Below, one piece after another: positions 44,446 through 56,814 of a DNA stretch of 64,000 nucleotides. Each line of letters opens with the position of its first letter. Within the stretch, counting starts at the first letter, position 1. A program made the translations under genes and the position numbers. The notes under the pieces were generated by a model. That model was not told the origin of the DNA, made no database searches, and was given only the letters and a program-made list of their open reading frames with translations. The DNA is taken from contig PYST01000215.1 of assembly GCA_003049485.1 (NCBI GenBank), forward strand, positions 1 through 64,000. Direction: 5' to 3'. This stretch comes from Ophioceras dolichostomum (taxonomy: Eukaryota; Ascomycota; Sordariomycetes; Magnaporthales; Ophioceraceae).

Positions 44446-46091
44446 ATGAGAAAGATGACCGGAAACATCGCCCCTAAGAGCAACGATGTGCCCCTCCCGG
44501 AGCCCTTCGCCAGCATTCCCCGGGAGCCGTTCCTCTTCGGACCATCCCCGATCCAGTCCCTCCCTCGCATCTCCGAGGCCCTGGGCGGCAAGGTCAACAT
44601 CTACGCCAAGCGAGAAGATTGCAATTCGGGCCTCGTCTACGGGGGCAACAAGACGCGCAAACTAGAGTAAGTTTTTTTACTCTCGTCTCATACCGCACGC
44701 GATTTTCCTTTTTCGAGTCTTTTCGGATTTGTGATCATCCTCCCCCCCTTTCGTGTCGGGGCATGCTATGCCGTGTTATGTCCCCGCGCCGCGTGGCAGC
44801 GGCGCTTATACAACGCCGATGACCATCTGCTCAGCCCTCAGTAAGCAAGTGCGGATCTGTGTCCGACCCGGAGCCAATGCGTCCCGGAGATCTTTAGCTC
44901 TGTGTGCGGGTAAGGGGTTCCTAGCCGCTGACGCCGAACCTGTGAGGCGAGGAGACAAGTAGGAATAGAAGTTCATTTATCCAGAAAACAAGAGACATTG
45001 AGGAGATAAAATGACCGTAAGGGATTTACCGAAGGAGAGGAGGAGAGAGGGAGAAGGAAATACGGTATGGTGGGAGGGGTGTGCAAATCGAAATCCACTA
45101 TGCCATTGCCATGCCAAACAAGGACCACAAGGACCACAAGGACCACAAAGGACTGAATCAGCTCACTTGTAACTGACATCCATCTCACAGATACCTCGCC
45201 GCCGACGCCCTCGCCAAGAAAGCAGACACCCTCGTCTCCATCGGCGGCGTCCAGTCCAACCACACGCGCCAAGTGGCCGCCGTGGCCGCCAAGCTCGGCC
45301 TCGCCGCCGTGCTGGTCCAGGAGCAATGGGTGCCGGACTGGTCCGACCCGTCCTACGGCAAAGTGGGCAACATCCAGCTCTCGCGCCTGATGGGCGCCGA
45401 CGTGCGCCTCGACCCCTCGGGATTCGGGATCGAGCACAAGGCGTCGCTCGCGAACGCCATGGCCGACCTGGAAGCCTCCGGCAGGAAGCCGTACGCCATC
45501 CCCGCGGGCGCGAGCGACCACCCGCTGGGAGGGCTGGGCTTCGCGAGGTGGGCGTTCGAGGTCGCGGAGCAGGAGAAGGAACTAGGCGTGTTCTTTGATG
45601 TCGTCGTCGTCTGCGCCGTGACGGGCTCGACGCTCGCGGGCATGGTGGCCGGGTTCAAGCTGCTCCTCGCGCAGAAGAAGAAGGGGAACGGGGCGTCCGA
45701 AGAGACGACCAAAACCCGCCGCAGGAGGAGGGTGATCGGGATAGACGCGTCGGCGACGGCGGAGCAGACGAGGGAGCAGGTGCTGAGGATCGCGAGGGCC
45801 ACGGGCGAGAGGATCGGGCTGAGCGAGGAGGAGAACGTGACGGCGGCCGACATCGAGCTGGACGACCGGTATCACGGCGGCAGGTACGGCGTGCCGGACC
45901 GGCGGACGGTCGACGCGATCAGGTTCGGCGCGAGGACGGAGGCGTTCATCACTGATCCGGTGTATGAGGGCAAGTCGCTGGCGGGGCTGATGGATATGGT
46001 GCGCAAGGAGGAGATTCCGGATGGGAGCAACGTGTTGTATGCGCACCTTGGTGGACAGCTTGCTTTGAATGCGTACTCTGGTATGGAGTGA
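44446..46091 (+). CDS. acdS: 1-aminocyclopropane-1-carboxylate (ACC) deaminase
   Basis: This PLP enzyme splits ACC, the ethylene precursor of plants, into 2-oxobutanoate and ammonia. In soil and plant-associated fungi it can lower plant ethylene. Exons are 44446..44666 and 45191..46091, giving 373 residues. The PLP lysine is K69 in GGNKTRKLEYL, and the substrate-binding SIGGVQSNHTRQ follows (S96). The two residues that separate ACC deaminase from D-cysteine desulfhydrase are both of the deaminase kind: Glu333 in VYEGKS and Leu360 in AHLGG. A Lys/Arg-rich insert (LAQKKKGNGASEETTKTRRR, about 265-285) is absent from bacterial enzymes. The 524-nt intron is long for this window and holds a 9-bp tandem repeat. 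A second ATG at codon 4 is possible. The protein is presumably cytosolic. Confidence 0.95.
45120..45150. repeat. 9-bp tandem repeat inside the ACC deaminase intron
   Basis: Three perfect AAGGACCAC units are followed by a partial fourth, about 40 bases before the 3' splice site. Confidence 0.85.
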
Positions 46092-47693
46092 TTCGGCAAC
46101 TGCGCTCCGTGGGGCTGTTCATAAGTGGTTTGGTAGAGAGGACGGCATACACGGATCGTATGGTGTTCGAACTCAATCCTAACTTTTATGTGTCCCTGTT
46201 GGTTCCGGAACGGTCCGGTGTGAGAGTATCGAGTCGGATCCAAGGATCGGAATGGGGCGACTGCCGTCTGCAGACTGTCGATCTCTTCGGCCATCTTCTG
46301 ACTACCCGGCGCGCGTGAGTAGACACCGACCGGCCGATCAGCTTACCGCTGTTCCCGCCGGCCGCTAAAAGAATGGTCGGCCGTGTTTTCTTGGCGCAGA
46401 CCTCGTAACTTGCCGTTCATTCGATCTTCAGAACTTCGCATGGGAGCTGATCAAGATTCCCCTGAGACTGGGTAGGTAGCTACCTATGAGTGAGATAGCC
46501 AGGAGTTGGCGGTCGGGAGCGAGCACCTCGCTACCTAGGTATTCAAGAATTAGCCATTACACATCCACAGAATCGCCCAGATTCTCAGTAGCCACTTTGC
46601 TTCTGGGCGCCGGGGGCCAGTCTGATGATTTCGTTATGTGAACATGCCAAAGCAGGGAAGACCCGCCGAGGCATCTACAGTGGTAGGTAAGGTAGCTCTG
46701 GAAGACTTACGCTCACTGACTCTCTGTAGCGAATACGCTGTACGCTATACGCGGGCCAACAAGGAAGGTAGCAGAAGAGGAAAATCCTTCCAATTTTGAA
46801 CAGCCCTTCTCTCTTTACTGGACGAAAGAGTGATGGATTCACGGATGGTAACGGTTGACGCCGTTTGGCTTTCCTGCCCTGTGAGTAAGGATCTGTAGGT
46901 CATCTTGTGAAAGCCGGGGTCTGCCAGGTCCTTCCCCGCGTTTTTGGCCGACTTCAGCGCCGTCATTGGCGGAATGTCACATTGCCAGGGGCCCTGCCCG
47001 CCCTGACTTGCCCTGTTCAGCAGCACCTGCCGGCTTGGCGTTGGGTCAGACTAGCACGTTCCGGACCTAGAGAACGCTGAAGGAACCCACTATGACCATC
47101 CTCCGCATTTTTACGTTCTCGATCCTACCATCGACCAGCCTGTCACCTTGATCCTTCTCTCCAACCTGTAGGTGTTGTTTTCCCCTTTGAGCCGCCTTAT
47201 TATATGTGTTATACATGATTTCCCCAACACTCAACACCGACAGGAGCGGACCGCTGGAAGGATAGGACACCATCACGCTCCTCTCCTGCTCCTGGCACCC
47301 CTTGGCGCTCCGTAACCATGGCTTGGCCAACCGGCGATCGCCTTCACATGCGAGATTACATTGGTCTTCCTCCTGCCATGTCCCTGCCGAGAAGTGCGCG
47401 TCTTAAACGGTCCCAACTACGAAAGCCGCGGCTTACTACCTTGAGGCGGAGAACTCGGGGGCCTGAGAGATGACGACCTCTGGGCGGGCGCATGGGCGAC
47501 GGCCGCCGACCTGTCGTCGCCGTGCTTATTTGACCACTCTACTGGCCTAGTCGCGATGACCGTATCTGACGCGATAGGGCGGAGCCAACTCCTCTCTTCG
47601 TCGTTCCTGCTTCTCCTTCCGGCCAGCTTCAAGTCCACATGAGGCACACATCTAAGAGAGCTAGCTTCTTCCTCGTGCTCTCGAGCAGTCGCA
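46092..47693. other. 1.6-kb intergenic, no gene seen
   Basis: It contains a perfect 14-bp palindrome TAGGTAGCTACCTA (46473-46486), CTACCTAGGT (46531), and GTAGGTAAGGTAGC (46683). The right end is the promoter of the oxidase gene. Short frames on the minus strand have no family features. Confidence 0.5.
46473..46486. repeat. Perfect palindrome TAGGTAGCTACCTA
   Basis: A 14-bp perfect inverted repeat built from the TAGGTA word that recurs in many intergenic parts of this window. Confidence 0.85.
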
Positions 47694-49720
47694 ATGAAGC
47701 GCTTCTCAGCCCTCGCAGCCGCTCTGGCGGCCGCCAGCTCCCTGCTGCTTGTGCAGCCCTGCGTCGCCGGCTTCGAGTACAACACGTTCGACGGACCGGG
47801 GTTTCCCTCGTGCCACAACGTCACGGCGGTGTACAATGCGACCAGCGTCGACGAGATGGTGGTAGTCGTGAAGGAGGCCGCCGCGGCGGGCCGGAGGGTC
47901 CGAGCTGCTGGGAAGGGCCACATGTGGTATGACACTCAGTGCAGCGACGATGAGACTATCCTCGTCCGGACCGAGGACGTCAACGCCATCTACGACTTCG
48001 ACCTCGCGGGTGGGACGGTCATGATCGAGGGCGGCGTGACGTTCTTCCAGCTCGCTGAGTATCTCCATAACAGAGGGGCTGTGAGTGTGCTCCGGCGTTT
48101 TCTTGAGCCTTCTTGAGCCAATATGGATGTGGGGGCACACATGAGGGCAGGTCACCAGATGCATATACTGACTTAGGCGCCCATCCGCTTAGTCTGTCAA
48201 CTACGCGCTTGTGAACTGGAACATCTCGCTAGGTGGCAGCATCGCCATGGGGGCTCACCGGTCCTCAATCAGAGAGCACTCGATGGTGGCCGCCGCTGCG
48301 CTGGAATTGCACATCATCGACGGATCGGGCAACATCCGAGTCATCGAACGAGACGAGTCCAACGATGACTGGCTTGCTGCCTCGACTTCCCTTGGCCTTC
48401 TTGGCATCCTCGCGAGGATCAAGATGCGGATTTATCCCGACACCAAGGTGTATGCCATGCAGAAGACGTAAGTAGAGACCGGTTTTTGCTGCCTTCTGAT
48501 AGCCTGGTCCGGGTATTTGCCCGCTAACCTAACCTGAGATGTCAGTCTGGATGAGGATGAAGTGCTCAACGGAGACATCTATGCCATGATCTCGCCGTAC
48601 GCAACCGCCAACTTTTGGGTAAGTCGAAACAAGCAACTCAACACGAACAGAGACGGCTCCCGATGCTGTGTCGGGCCGGGATGGTTTCCCCAGCCTCTTG
48701 TCACTAACTCATAAACCTACCACCTCCCTCCTACCTACCACCCTACCTACAGTGGTGGCCGCATATGAAGAAGTTCCATCACCGATACTACGACGTCGTC
48801 GGCGCCAACTCGACCGCCCAGGAAGGGTTCCAGAACACCTTCTCCGTCACGGAGCTCGAGGCCATCGCGGCGCGCACGCTCCTGGACAGCGGCAAGCTCT
48901 TCTTCACGTCCAACCAGCTGGCCGAGACCATCTTCTTCAACCTGTGGGAGAAGCCCAACTTCCGCGAGAAGTCCACCAACGAGGAGATCGCGACCTGGCC
49001 CGTGTACGGCTGGAACTACGACGTCCTCATCGGGGGTCTGTACCCGGACCAGAAGCCCGAGTGGGACTACAACCTGCGCGGCCTGACCCTCGAGCTCGCC
49101 GTGCCCGTCACGATGGGGACCAAGCTCCTGCGGCGCGTGCGCGAGCTGTTCGACGCCGAGGCGGCCAGGCTCAGGCCCATGACGTCGACGTACCGGAGCG
49201 GCATCAACATCAAGTTCGGAAGACCCTACTACGACCTGCTGGGCCAGGGGACGTACGACACGGCGGACGGCGCGGACTGGTCGAAGGGGACCATGATGTT
49301 CGACTTCCCGTCGTACAGGCCGACGTGGGGGGACCACAAGCGGTTCAACGAGGAGTTCTACCCCAGGCTGGCCAAGACACTCATCGATGAGTTCCCCTGC
49401 CGGCCGCACTGGACGAAGAACACAAGGGATGTGCTGAAGCAGGCTGTAAAGAATCTGGATCCGGGTGTGAGTGTCGTGTTTTCTCTTCTACTGCCCCCGG
49501 CATTGACAGTATTCCGTCCATCTTCTATTCCCTCCATAGGGTTCCATCTTCCGCGTGTTCGGGTCTCCTTGATAGTTCCCAGTTAGGTATTCTTGGCGCT
49601 AACAACGTCTCTCTTTTTGTGTTGCGACAGCACCTCGCCCGCTTCAAGGCCGTCCGTGAGAAGTTCGACCCCAAAGGTATCTTCCGAAGTGTCGTTGGTG
49701 AGATCATTGGGGTATACTGA
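47694..49720 (+). CDS. Secreted aldonolactone-oxidase-like FAD enzyme
   Basis: This is a VAO/PCMH-fold flavoprotein of the D-arabinono-1,4-lactone / L-gulonolactone oxidase family, which makes ascorbate-like products and hydrogen peroxide. Exons are 47694..48080, 48193..48467, 48546..48618, 48753..49466 and 49631..49720, giving 512 residues. The FAD-binding domain covers about 38-225. His76 in AAGKGHMW lies where the family binds FAD covalently. NISLGGSIAMGAHRSS marks the second FAD loop. The C-terminal ALO-type domain ends with the family's HWxK motif (HWTK, 464-467) and FDPKGIF. A clear signal peptide (1-25, cleavage near CVAG) shows export, unlike the mitochondrial yeast enzyme. All four introns are GT..AG in phases 0, 2, 0 and 0. 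The substrate may be another sugar lactone. Confidence 0.92.
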
Positions 49721-51019
49721 AAGCTACCGGGTACCCTAGGTAGTAGATATCGTGGTGTTACTAGTGGCGGTGGCTGGGTGAAGTTAGGTCAGGAGCAGAC
49801 CACAACAATCGGCGAACTTGGTTTGGGGGTTGTGTGAGATAACAGTAGCCTTGCCTTGTCCGAACCAACAGACATATTGGAGAGATAATCGCATCATCAA
49901 CCAATCCATTGGGACCACGCTTTCCCAATTACGGCCAGCTGACAACTCTTTTGCCTGTTGGTGCGACGAACCCAACCCCCAAACAAGCGCAAGTCAGCGT
50001 GCGATGGAGCGGCCTGACTAGCGTTGGGGCGGACGAGTGTGACCGTCCGGAATTCGAGGTAGCTTTGCAGCGAGGCTGACGCGTTTTTCTCACGCAGCGT
50101 TGCTACCGGCCGGTGCATGTGGCTTGCATGTGGTATCCCGCCGGATTTGCCGCATTTTTCTCCGATTGTGGGTAGGGGGGAATTTGTAGAAGATCTGTCA
50201 GTCGGCCGGCGGTGGTCCGTTGAGGCTGTCCGTTGAACACGCAACACAGAAGCGTCGCCCGATTCGGCACAAGACCATCACCCACCACCACCTCGACTGA
50301 GGAGCTGGCTTAGTTGGTTAGGCTAAAAGTTGTTGATATGCCCGGTGAGAATTCGTGTACCGACGTCGTCAGTGAGTTTCTTTCAAGAACGAACTCCGGC
50401 AAGCATTTCCTGCGCTTGTATTCCCTAGCCCGCTACTAGCAGCTGCCATGTCATCCTTTGCCCCTGGTGTCAATGACCACCGCTCACCCGGCTGACCGGG
50501 TTAACATAACGTTGGCAGCTTTGATATCTGCACGTCAGCCACTTTGATCAACATTCGACAGTCAGGCGCGCAAACGGCTGTCGAGCGATGGATGTTAGTG
50601 AAAGCGTGTTGGTACGAATGTGGTGGTTGTGTCTGTCCGTTCTCGTTGTAAGCACTTGTGAATGTCACCGTAAGGCCCCCCCTCCCAAGCATGGGTGGCG
50701 CGCGTGCTTTCGATTTTTTGCAGAGGTTGTGTCCTACATACACTCGTGCGCTCGCACGGATACAGAGATGATCGTACAAAGTTTAGACCGAGATAATTGA
50801 ATAAAGTAATTATGCTCTTTTGGGGTTGTCCCGCCCAGTAGATGAAAAGGAAGATACAAGGAGTCGAGTCCGAAAAAGTAGGTAGATACAAAGGCGTATA
50901 GGTACGTAGCGAAGTACGCACGAAACGTGGAAAGGAAGGCCCAGTTTGCTCATCCGGCATCATAATCATCATACACATGAAAGAAAAAAGCAAAGTAGAA
51001 AAGAAAAAAAAAAAGCCGT
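49721..51019. other. 1.3-kb convergent intergenic region
   Basis: This lies between converging gene ends. TAGGTAGTAG follows the oxidase stop at 49738, and GTAGGTAGATAC and TATAGGTACGTAG lie near 50880-50910. An A-rich run (51001-51014) is next to the following gene's stop codon. No gene was seen. Confidence 0.5.
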
Positions 51020-52594
51020 TCAGCGGCTAGGCTGGACTCGCCCGAGCACGGGGCTCTCCACCACCTCTACTCCCCCAAGGCCGCGACGACTGCCAGCCCG
51101 CCTGAAGGACGCAGCGCCAAAGAACCTCGGACCCTTGCGGTGGCGCTGGCCGTCGCGCACCTCCTCCACGACGCCGAGCACGGGGCTCTCGGCCACGAAG
51201 GAGTCGTAGCCGTCTGGCCGCGGGAGCTCGGTGTTGTCCATCTCGGGGATGTTGGCATTGGTCTCCAGCTCGGCAGGCCCATGCTGGCCGATGCTGCGGG
51301 CGACGGAGAAGCGGCGGCTGAGGAACCGCGACTCTCGCCATTGCGTCCGCCATCGCGATGACTGTCTGCGTGGGATGATTGTCGCTGCTGTTGTTGCTGT
51401 AGATCGGGGCGGAGGGGGAGGAGGTAGTGGTGTTGATGATGATAGTGGCGTGGGAGGGAGCGGTGACGGCATGGCCGGGACGACTGCCTGTGGTATCGTT
51501 TTCAGCGTGGCTGCGCTCGTGTTGACGCTGCTGCCGCTCGCCAGGACTGGGATCGGAGGATATTGGCCGAAGGCGCCCCCGAGGCCGCTCCCGTGGCCGG
51601 TCCGGATGCCACTTCCCCTGACATCCTCTAACGGTGGCGAACGCGGCGGCTCGTAGACTTCTAGTGGTGAGGGTGACCGTTGTCTTGGTGCCATTGATGG
51701 CGACAGTAGGAGGGACGGTCGGTAGATGGACGCCGCCGGGGCAGCGTCAAAGGACATTGGAGCTGGCGCACTGGGTAGCGCTGGTGATGCATAAGGGGTG
51801 GAAAGGAGTGCTGCTGCGCTTGCCCTTCGCTTCGCCCTTCCTTTGCTGCACCACGAGAACAGGAAGTAGAGGGCCACCAGAAGTAGAACTCCGCCTACGG
51901 AGCCGATGGCGATTCCGATAATGGCCGCCGTGCCCAACCCTGATCCGGCCGGCGCTGTATTTGGCGTCACCGTTACCGAGGTGCTGGGGCCGCCTTGGCC
52001 GGTCGTAGTGACGGCCTGTAGAACGGGTCAGTTTATTCCCTGAGTCGTTTGCGTCATCCAGCATGGACTTACTGCAATGTAGTTGAACTCTGGAGAGTAG
52101 TCCAGCCCGCTTCCCAAGTCCTCCTTGATCCTGAAGCGGTACCTCCCCGATGGCAGGCTGGTGGGCGGCGTCCACGAGAGAGAAGTGCCCACACTCACCA
52201 CTAGATTCTTGTTAGCTCATCGTTCTTGTTTTGTTCCACGATTTCCCAAGATTGGCTATGATACCACGGTAGCACAGGCCACTGGCCGAGGTGGGAAGGT
52301 GGTTGTGGTCTGGATGGTCTTGAGTAGGGAAGGTACCATACCTGCTATGGCGCTCACGACATTGACACTCCCTTCCGTCCCGTTCACCAAGTCGATGCTG
52401 AATGGACTGCGGGTGGTATTGCTGGCCTCCCAGCTCAGTATGAAAGGAACATTCGCGATCACTGTGTAGTTCGTTGTCGTGAAGGACGGGCTGGCGCGGC
52501 AAACATCGATGAACAGCACCAGAGCCGCCATCAGAACCAGTACTGGAGTCGCCGTCATCGCGTGGCTAGTGCCCAAGACCCGGAAGCCAAGCAT
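51020..52594 (-). CDS. Kre9/Knh1-like type I membrane protein
   Basis: This is a secretory-pathway protein with an N-terminal Ig-like domain of the yeast Kre9/Knh1 wall-synthesis type, a transmembrane helix, and a long cytoplasmic tail. Exons (minus strand) are 52594..52342, 52200..52073 and 52015..51020, giving 458 residues. A signal peptide lies at about 13-35; M13 could be the real start, since it begins the hydrophobic run directly. The extracellular domain (36-127) has FTTTNYTVIANVPFILSWEA and ends with WTPPTSLPSGRYRFRIKE and YSPEFNYIA, which match the Kre9/Knh1 pattern. A short Thr/Ser stalk leads to the helix at about 155-181 (AAIIGIAIGSVGGVLLLVAL). The tail of about 275 residues is Pro/Ser-rich with Arg clusters. 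It may sense or organise the wall; this is inference. Confidence 0.78.
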
Positions 52595-55500
52595 TGCTCC
52601 TAGCTGGCCCGCTCGATGGCCAAGTCAGCTTAAAACGAGGCTCGCTCACTGCAAAGCACGAAAAGCGAACTGCTCAGCTCGCATTGTCTGTAGCTGACAA
52701 TGAGGGAAATGAAGCGACGCGCTTCCGGAAGCTTTTTGATCAATCTTAAAATGAGATTAAGACAAAAGAATGATCAAAGATCTGGGGAAGCAAGGCAAGT
52801 CGGAGGGTAGAGGCCAAAAATAGGTAAAGCTACTACTCAATTCCGCTCTCGCCCTCGCCTATCCCGCAGCGCAGCATCTGCAAGGGCCGAAGGAGAAAAG
52901 GCGGCTGAACAGGGAGAGAAAAGAGTCTGGTACCACCGGCACACAGCACACAACCATCTTTTCCAACCCCGGTTGGCAGCAACAAGGCAGAGAAAGAGAG
53001 GCAGAAAAAAAATCGCAAAGCAACAAAGCAACAGCCCACTGGAAATCCACCGTGTCCGACTTGGGGGCGCGTGGCACTGGCGGCGGCGGCTCCTCTTGTC
53101 TCCTCTCTCTCCTCTGTCCCCTCCTGTCTCCCGCGTGGATCTTGCGTAGGGGGCGGAGGCGGAGGGCCAAAAGGGGGGGCGGGTTGTGGTCCAAAAAACG
53201 CCGGGTGGCTCGTATTTCAGCCTGAAATGGCCGAAGAACCATCCATCCACAGCATTGCTGCACAGCAGAACCCAGAATTTACGCAGCCACTTTCACCCAC
53301 TCAAGATAACAGACCGGCAACGTGAGCTCCTACTCGATAGTGCTAGCGCATCTCTGAGATGCACAAAATAAATTCGATTGATTAGATTTGTGATGCTCTC
53401 ACTGGTTCGTTGGTTGGGACGCACAGGTTGGTGATGGTACAATACCCGTTGGTCGCCCGGTTAACGTTCTGAGCTGAGAATGAGCTGAGCAGCTCATTCA
53501 GTTGTGTAGAGGACGGCACCAACATGAGCTCGGCTTGCCTGCAGCTATGTCCATCCATGTGGTCCCGATCGAGTCGTCTCTCTCCGCCATTATCGATACA
53601 TATTGTACCTACATTACGCAGCTCGGCAAGTGTGTTTGTCTGCGATCTGTCACTGCTTTTCTCAAATTCTCAATCCCCGCCCTGCGTGACTGGGGCTCAG
53701 CCCTGCGCCGCCCGCCACGGTCGTGAGATTTTCTGAGCTCCAAGGAGGGGAGACTTTTTAACCTGATTCGTCTGAACGAATGAATCAGGAGTAGGCGGAA
53801 TGCTGATAAGCGTGGTACAAATCGATCCTGATTCCCTCTCGTCAAACTTACCTCCGGTAGGCAATAACATTTATCCCTGTATGCGAATGGATGGCCTGGC
53901 CTCACCGGCCGTGTTCCCGCCTCTCATTTACAAAGTTACAAACAGGGCTTTTTCACATTGCGGCTCATCTCTTCGGCCCTTTCCCTCGCCGCAAGGAAGC
54001 CCGCGGACAACGGCTACATCCGGTCAGGTGAAACTTGAGGAACAGCCCTGGGCAATATAAAAGGCCAGGGGGGCTTCATGATGCTCTTTCCAATTAACTC
54101 CTTCGAGCGTCACTCACGGGGGTAGATTCGCCACTCCCGTGTGCTTCATTCGATTTTGCCCTAGATAACAGCCCAAATCAGATACTCATAGCAGCGGACA
54201 GTGTCCTTGTTCTTCGTCTCAACTCGGACGTCGATGGATAGATTCTGCCTACCTACTCAGGCAGGTGCCTACTCCGTGTCTTTCTAATATCTTGGAGCTC
54301 GATATAAAAGACCAAAGGTCGCGACCGGGCGAGGCCTCGGAAAGGCGGTGTTATGCAACTCACCTCTCATTCTCGTGATCCACATAACAACCCAGGAAGG
54401 CTAGGCAAACTAGTAGCTGGTGAAATTGTATTTCATACTGTTCTACCATTGCAATATGAAGGCGCCTCTCCATAGTGACTTTGACAGTACAGTGTTGGCG
54501 TAGTGTCTCAAGAAGTTTAACGCTGAACATCCCAACTGAGCGCACCGTGAAAGAAAACTCCCCGGAGTCCATCAGATATTATGAATACGCTTCATACTTG
54601 CGGCATACTCATGCACTCTCGTCGACTAAAAATCCCGGATCCGTCTCACTACGTACACAAGCTATATGGTATGATATGATAGTGTCTTCAGCAAGGTCGC
54701 TAGGCTGCCGGGATTATAATGAGGTTACCAGGCTACTAGCATCGATTAGCTGTCGGGAATAGGTTAGCCTCGAATACCTTATACTCCATCCCTGAACAAC
54801 CCTTGCCGATATTAGCCAGCTTACTCGGAGAGTTTAAGTACTAGTATTAAGTATTAGTCTTGAGGATGAAGATGACTCCACAGACCACAGTCCACGGCAG
54901 CCGTTAAAGACGATGTCATTGTAGCTACGGAAAGTCGCAAGGTATCCCCAGGGAAAAAATGTGTACCAGAATGTGGAAGCAAGATGGTGGAGGGCTCAGA
55001 TTCGTTTACCAAAACCACAGAACCTTCAAGCAAAATAGAGGAAATTCTAAGAAGCAAGGCATCTCTCTAAGTAATTACTCATGCCTTGGCCTAGCCTGTA
55101 AAGTCTACCTCTTGAACACCCTGAACTCGCAGCCACGAGGCCCGCGGTTTATTAAGACAAGACGGACTGCTCTCAGACAACAAAGAAAGCCTGATGGCTG
55201 CGTGCTGCCTGAGTTTTAGTTGTGAACTCAACTGGAAGATTCCAAATACGGCAGGTCCATCGTTGGGTCCAGGTCGGGTCTCGACGGCAGACCCAGCAAT
55301 CTGGGACATTCTTCACTACGACTGAAGCAGCTGGGTTCCGGGGGTATGGGGACCAGGAAACTCCGGTTCTTTCGAACCAGCGGGGTTCCGCTTCCTGGTG
55401 AGGGTCCCGTGAAGATCTCATGAGTATCATCGGTGGTCCTCCGGTCGATCCGGGTGGACTAGTAGTCTAGAAACGACCTCGTGTGCAAGGAAGTCGAGCC

Positions 55501-56814
55501 GGCAGCTTCAGTCTCCACTCTGGACAACATGGCCTAGGAGATCCGGGTGTAGGACACGGAAGTCCCGTCATTAATCAGGCACGTAGTTTGGTTGACTCTC
55601 TCAAAATCTCTCATCTCAACACAAAAGGATTGCTATTTTTGGTGAGATACAGCGATGACTCGAGTTTCACCTTTCCATTGCCTTCCCAAGTCCCAACTCT
55701 AGTAGTGGAAGAGTACCACTGGGCAAGCCGTGCAAGGTCTGCGGGACAGTGGACTTCGACTGGTGGCGGAGTCCGAGGAACTCATTGCTGGGATGAAGCG
55801 AGGGGATGGGGGTTTCCTCAGTCTGATACCACTACAACCTCCTCCTAGATGTAGTGAAGTCACAATCTTTAGAGTGATAGGGGGATTTCTGATGCGACTC
55901 TTGGGCGAATCATCATAGGCCTAAGGCGCCTTGGGGTTTGGGTTCACAGCATTGACCAGCCCTGACGAACTCACCCCAGGACCCGAGCGGGGACTTGAGA
56001 GGGCCCAAACAAACCAGACGGTCCAGTCGCACTTGAGTGTGGTTTCGTCCGAAATATAAACCTCTGCATCCTCGCTGGGACGGCTTACTAGGACGCGCCA
56101 GTCGGCAACGTCAATCGCCGTGAAAACGTCAGCGTTCAACCCCGGAGACCGGTCGATCGGCCCTTGCGAGCGATCTGGGAAAGTTGACGCAACCGGCCAG
56201 TCCGTGCATCTGCCAGATCGCCTTCCCTGTCCTCCCCGGGTTACTACCCACCCTGCTCAAGCTTACATGGTTTTGCACGTAGTTTTGCCCAAGCTAGGTC
56301 GAGTGTGGGATCCGTCACCACGATGTTGCAAACGCCAGCGGGGATGAGGGGACGACATGTCTGGCGTGCAAGCCGCTGAGGGGCGGAAAGCAAAGGAACG
56401 CAAGGAAGCCATCGACGACTCACGCCAAGACCGACCCTGCTCACCTGGCCCGGGTGGCATCGGTGGCTCCCTTCCAGCCCGACGAACAACCCTCGGATAT
56501 TCTGGTCATCTAAGCTTTACTTGCATGCGAGGTGACCGGTCAACGCCACCAGATGTCGTCGTGGCCTGCGATCTGGTTGACCCCGCTGACGTCGCGAGGG
56601 TCGAAGTCGAGATGTATAATTGCCCGCCGAGTCCCCTCCATCTCGTCGCTTCAAGATTTTAGATCATCAGCAGCCACAGCGACCACAGCAACCAAATCAA
56701 CTCAACACCCTCAACAAGAGCTACCACTACAATCTTAAGAGTCTTATATCTCTCTTCCACCTTCCAGTCCGCCTCACATCATCACCACATCAACAACAAC
56801 AACCACTCGTTAAG
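52595..56814. other. 4.2-kb gap without a supported gene
   Basis: No convincing coding region was seen. About 54350-55080 is richer in AT and in TA steps than its surroundings (for example TACTAGTATTAAGTATTAGT at 54839) and may be a decayed element. A TATA-like AATATAAAAGG lies at 54054 with no gene after it. The last 150 bases, with CAACAACAACAACC, are the leader of the HsbA gene. Confidence 0.45.

Noticed and set aside
50299..50345. tRNA-like D-arm text (GGCTTAGTTGGTTAGGC)
   Set aside because: No B-box, anticodon stem or acceptor stem could be folded around it.
54050..54070. TATA box (AATATAAAAGG) as sign of a gene
   Set aside because: No coding sequence follows within reach, so it is noted only as a chance or relic match.
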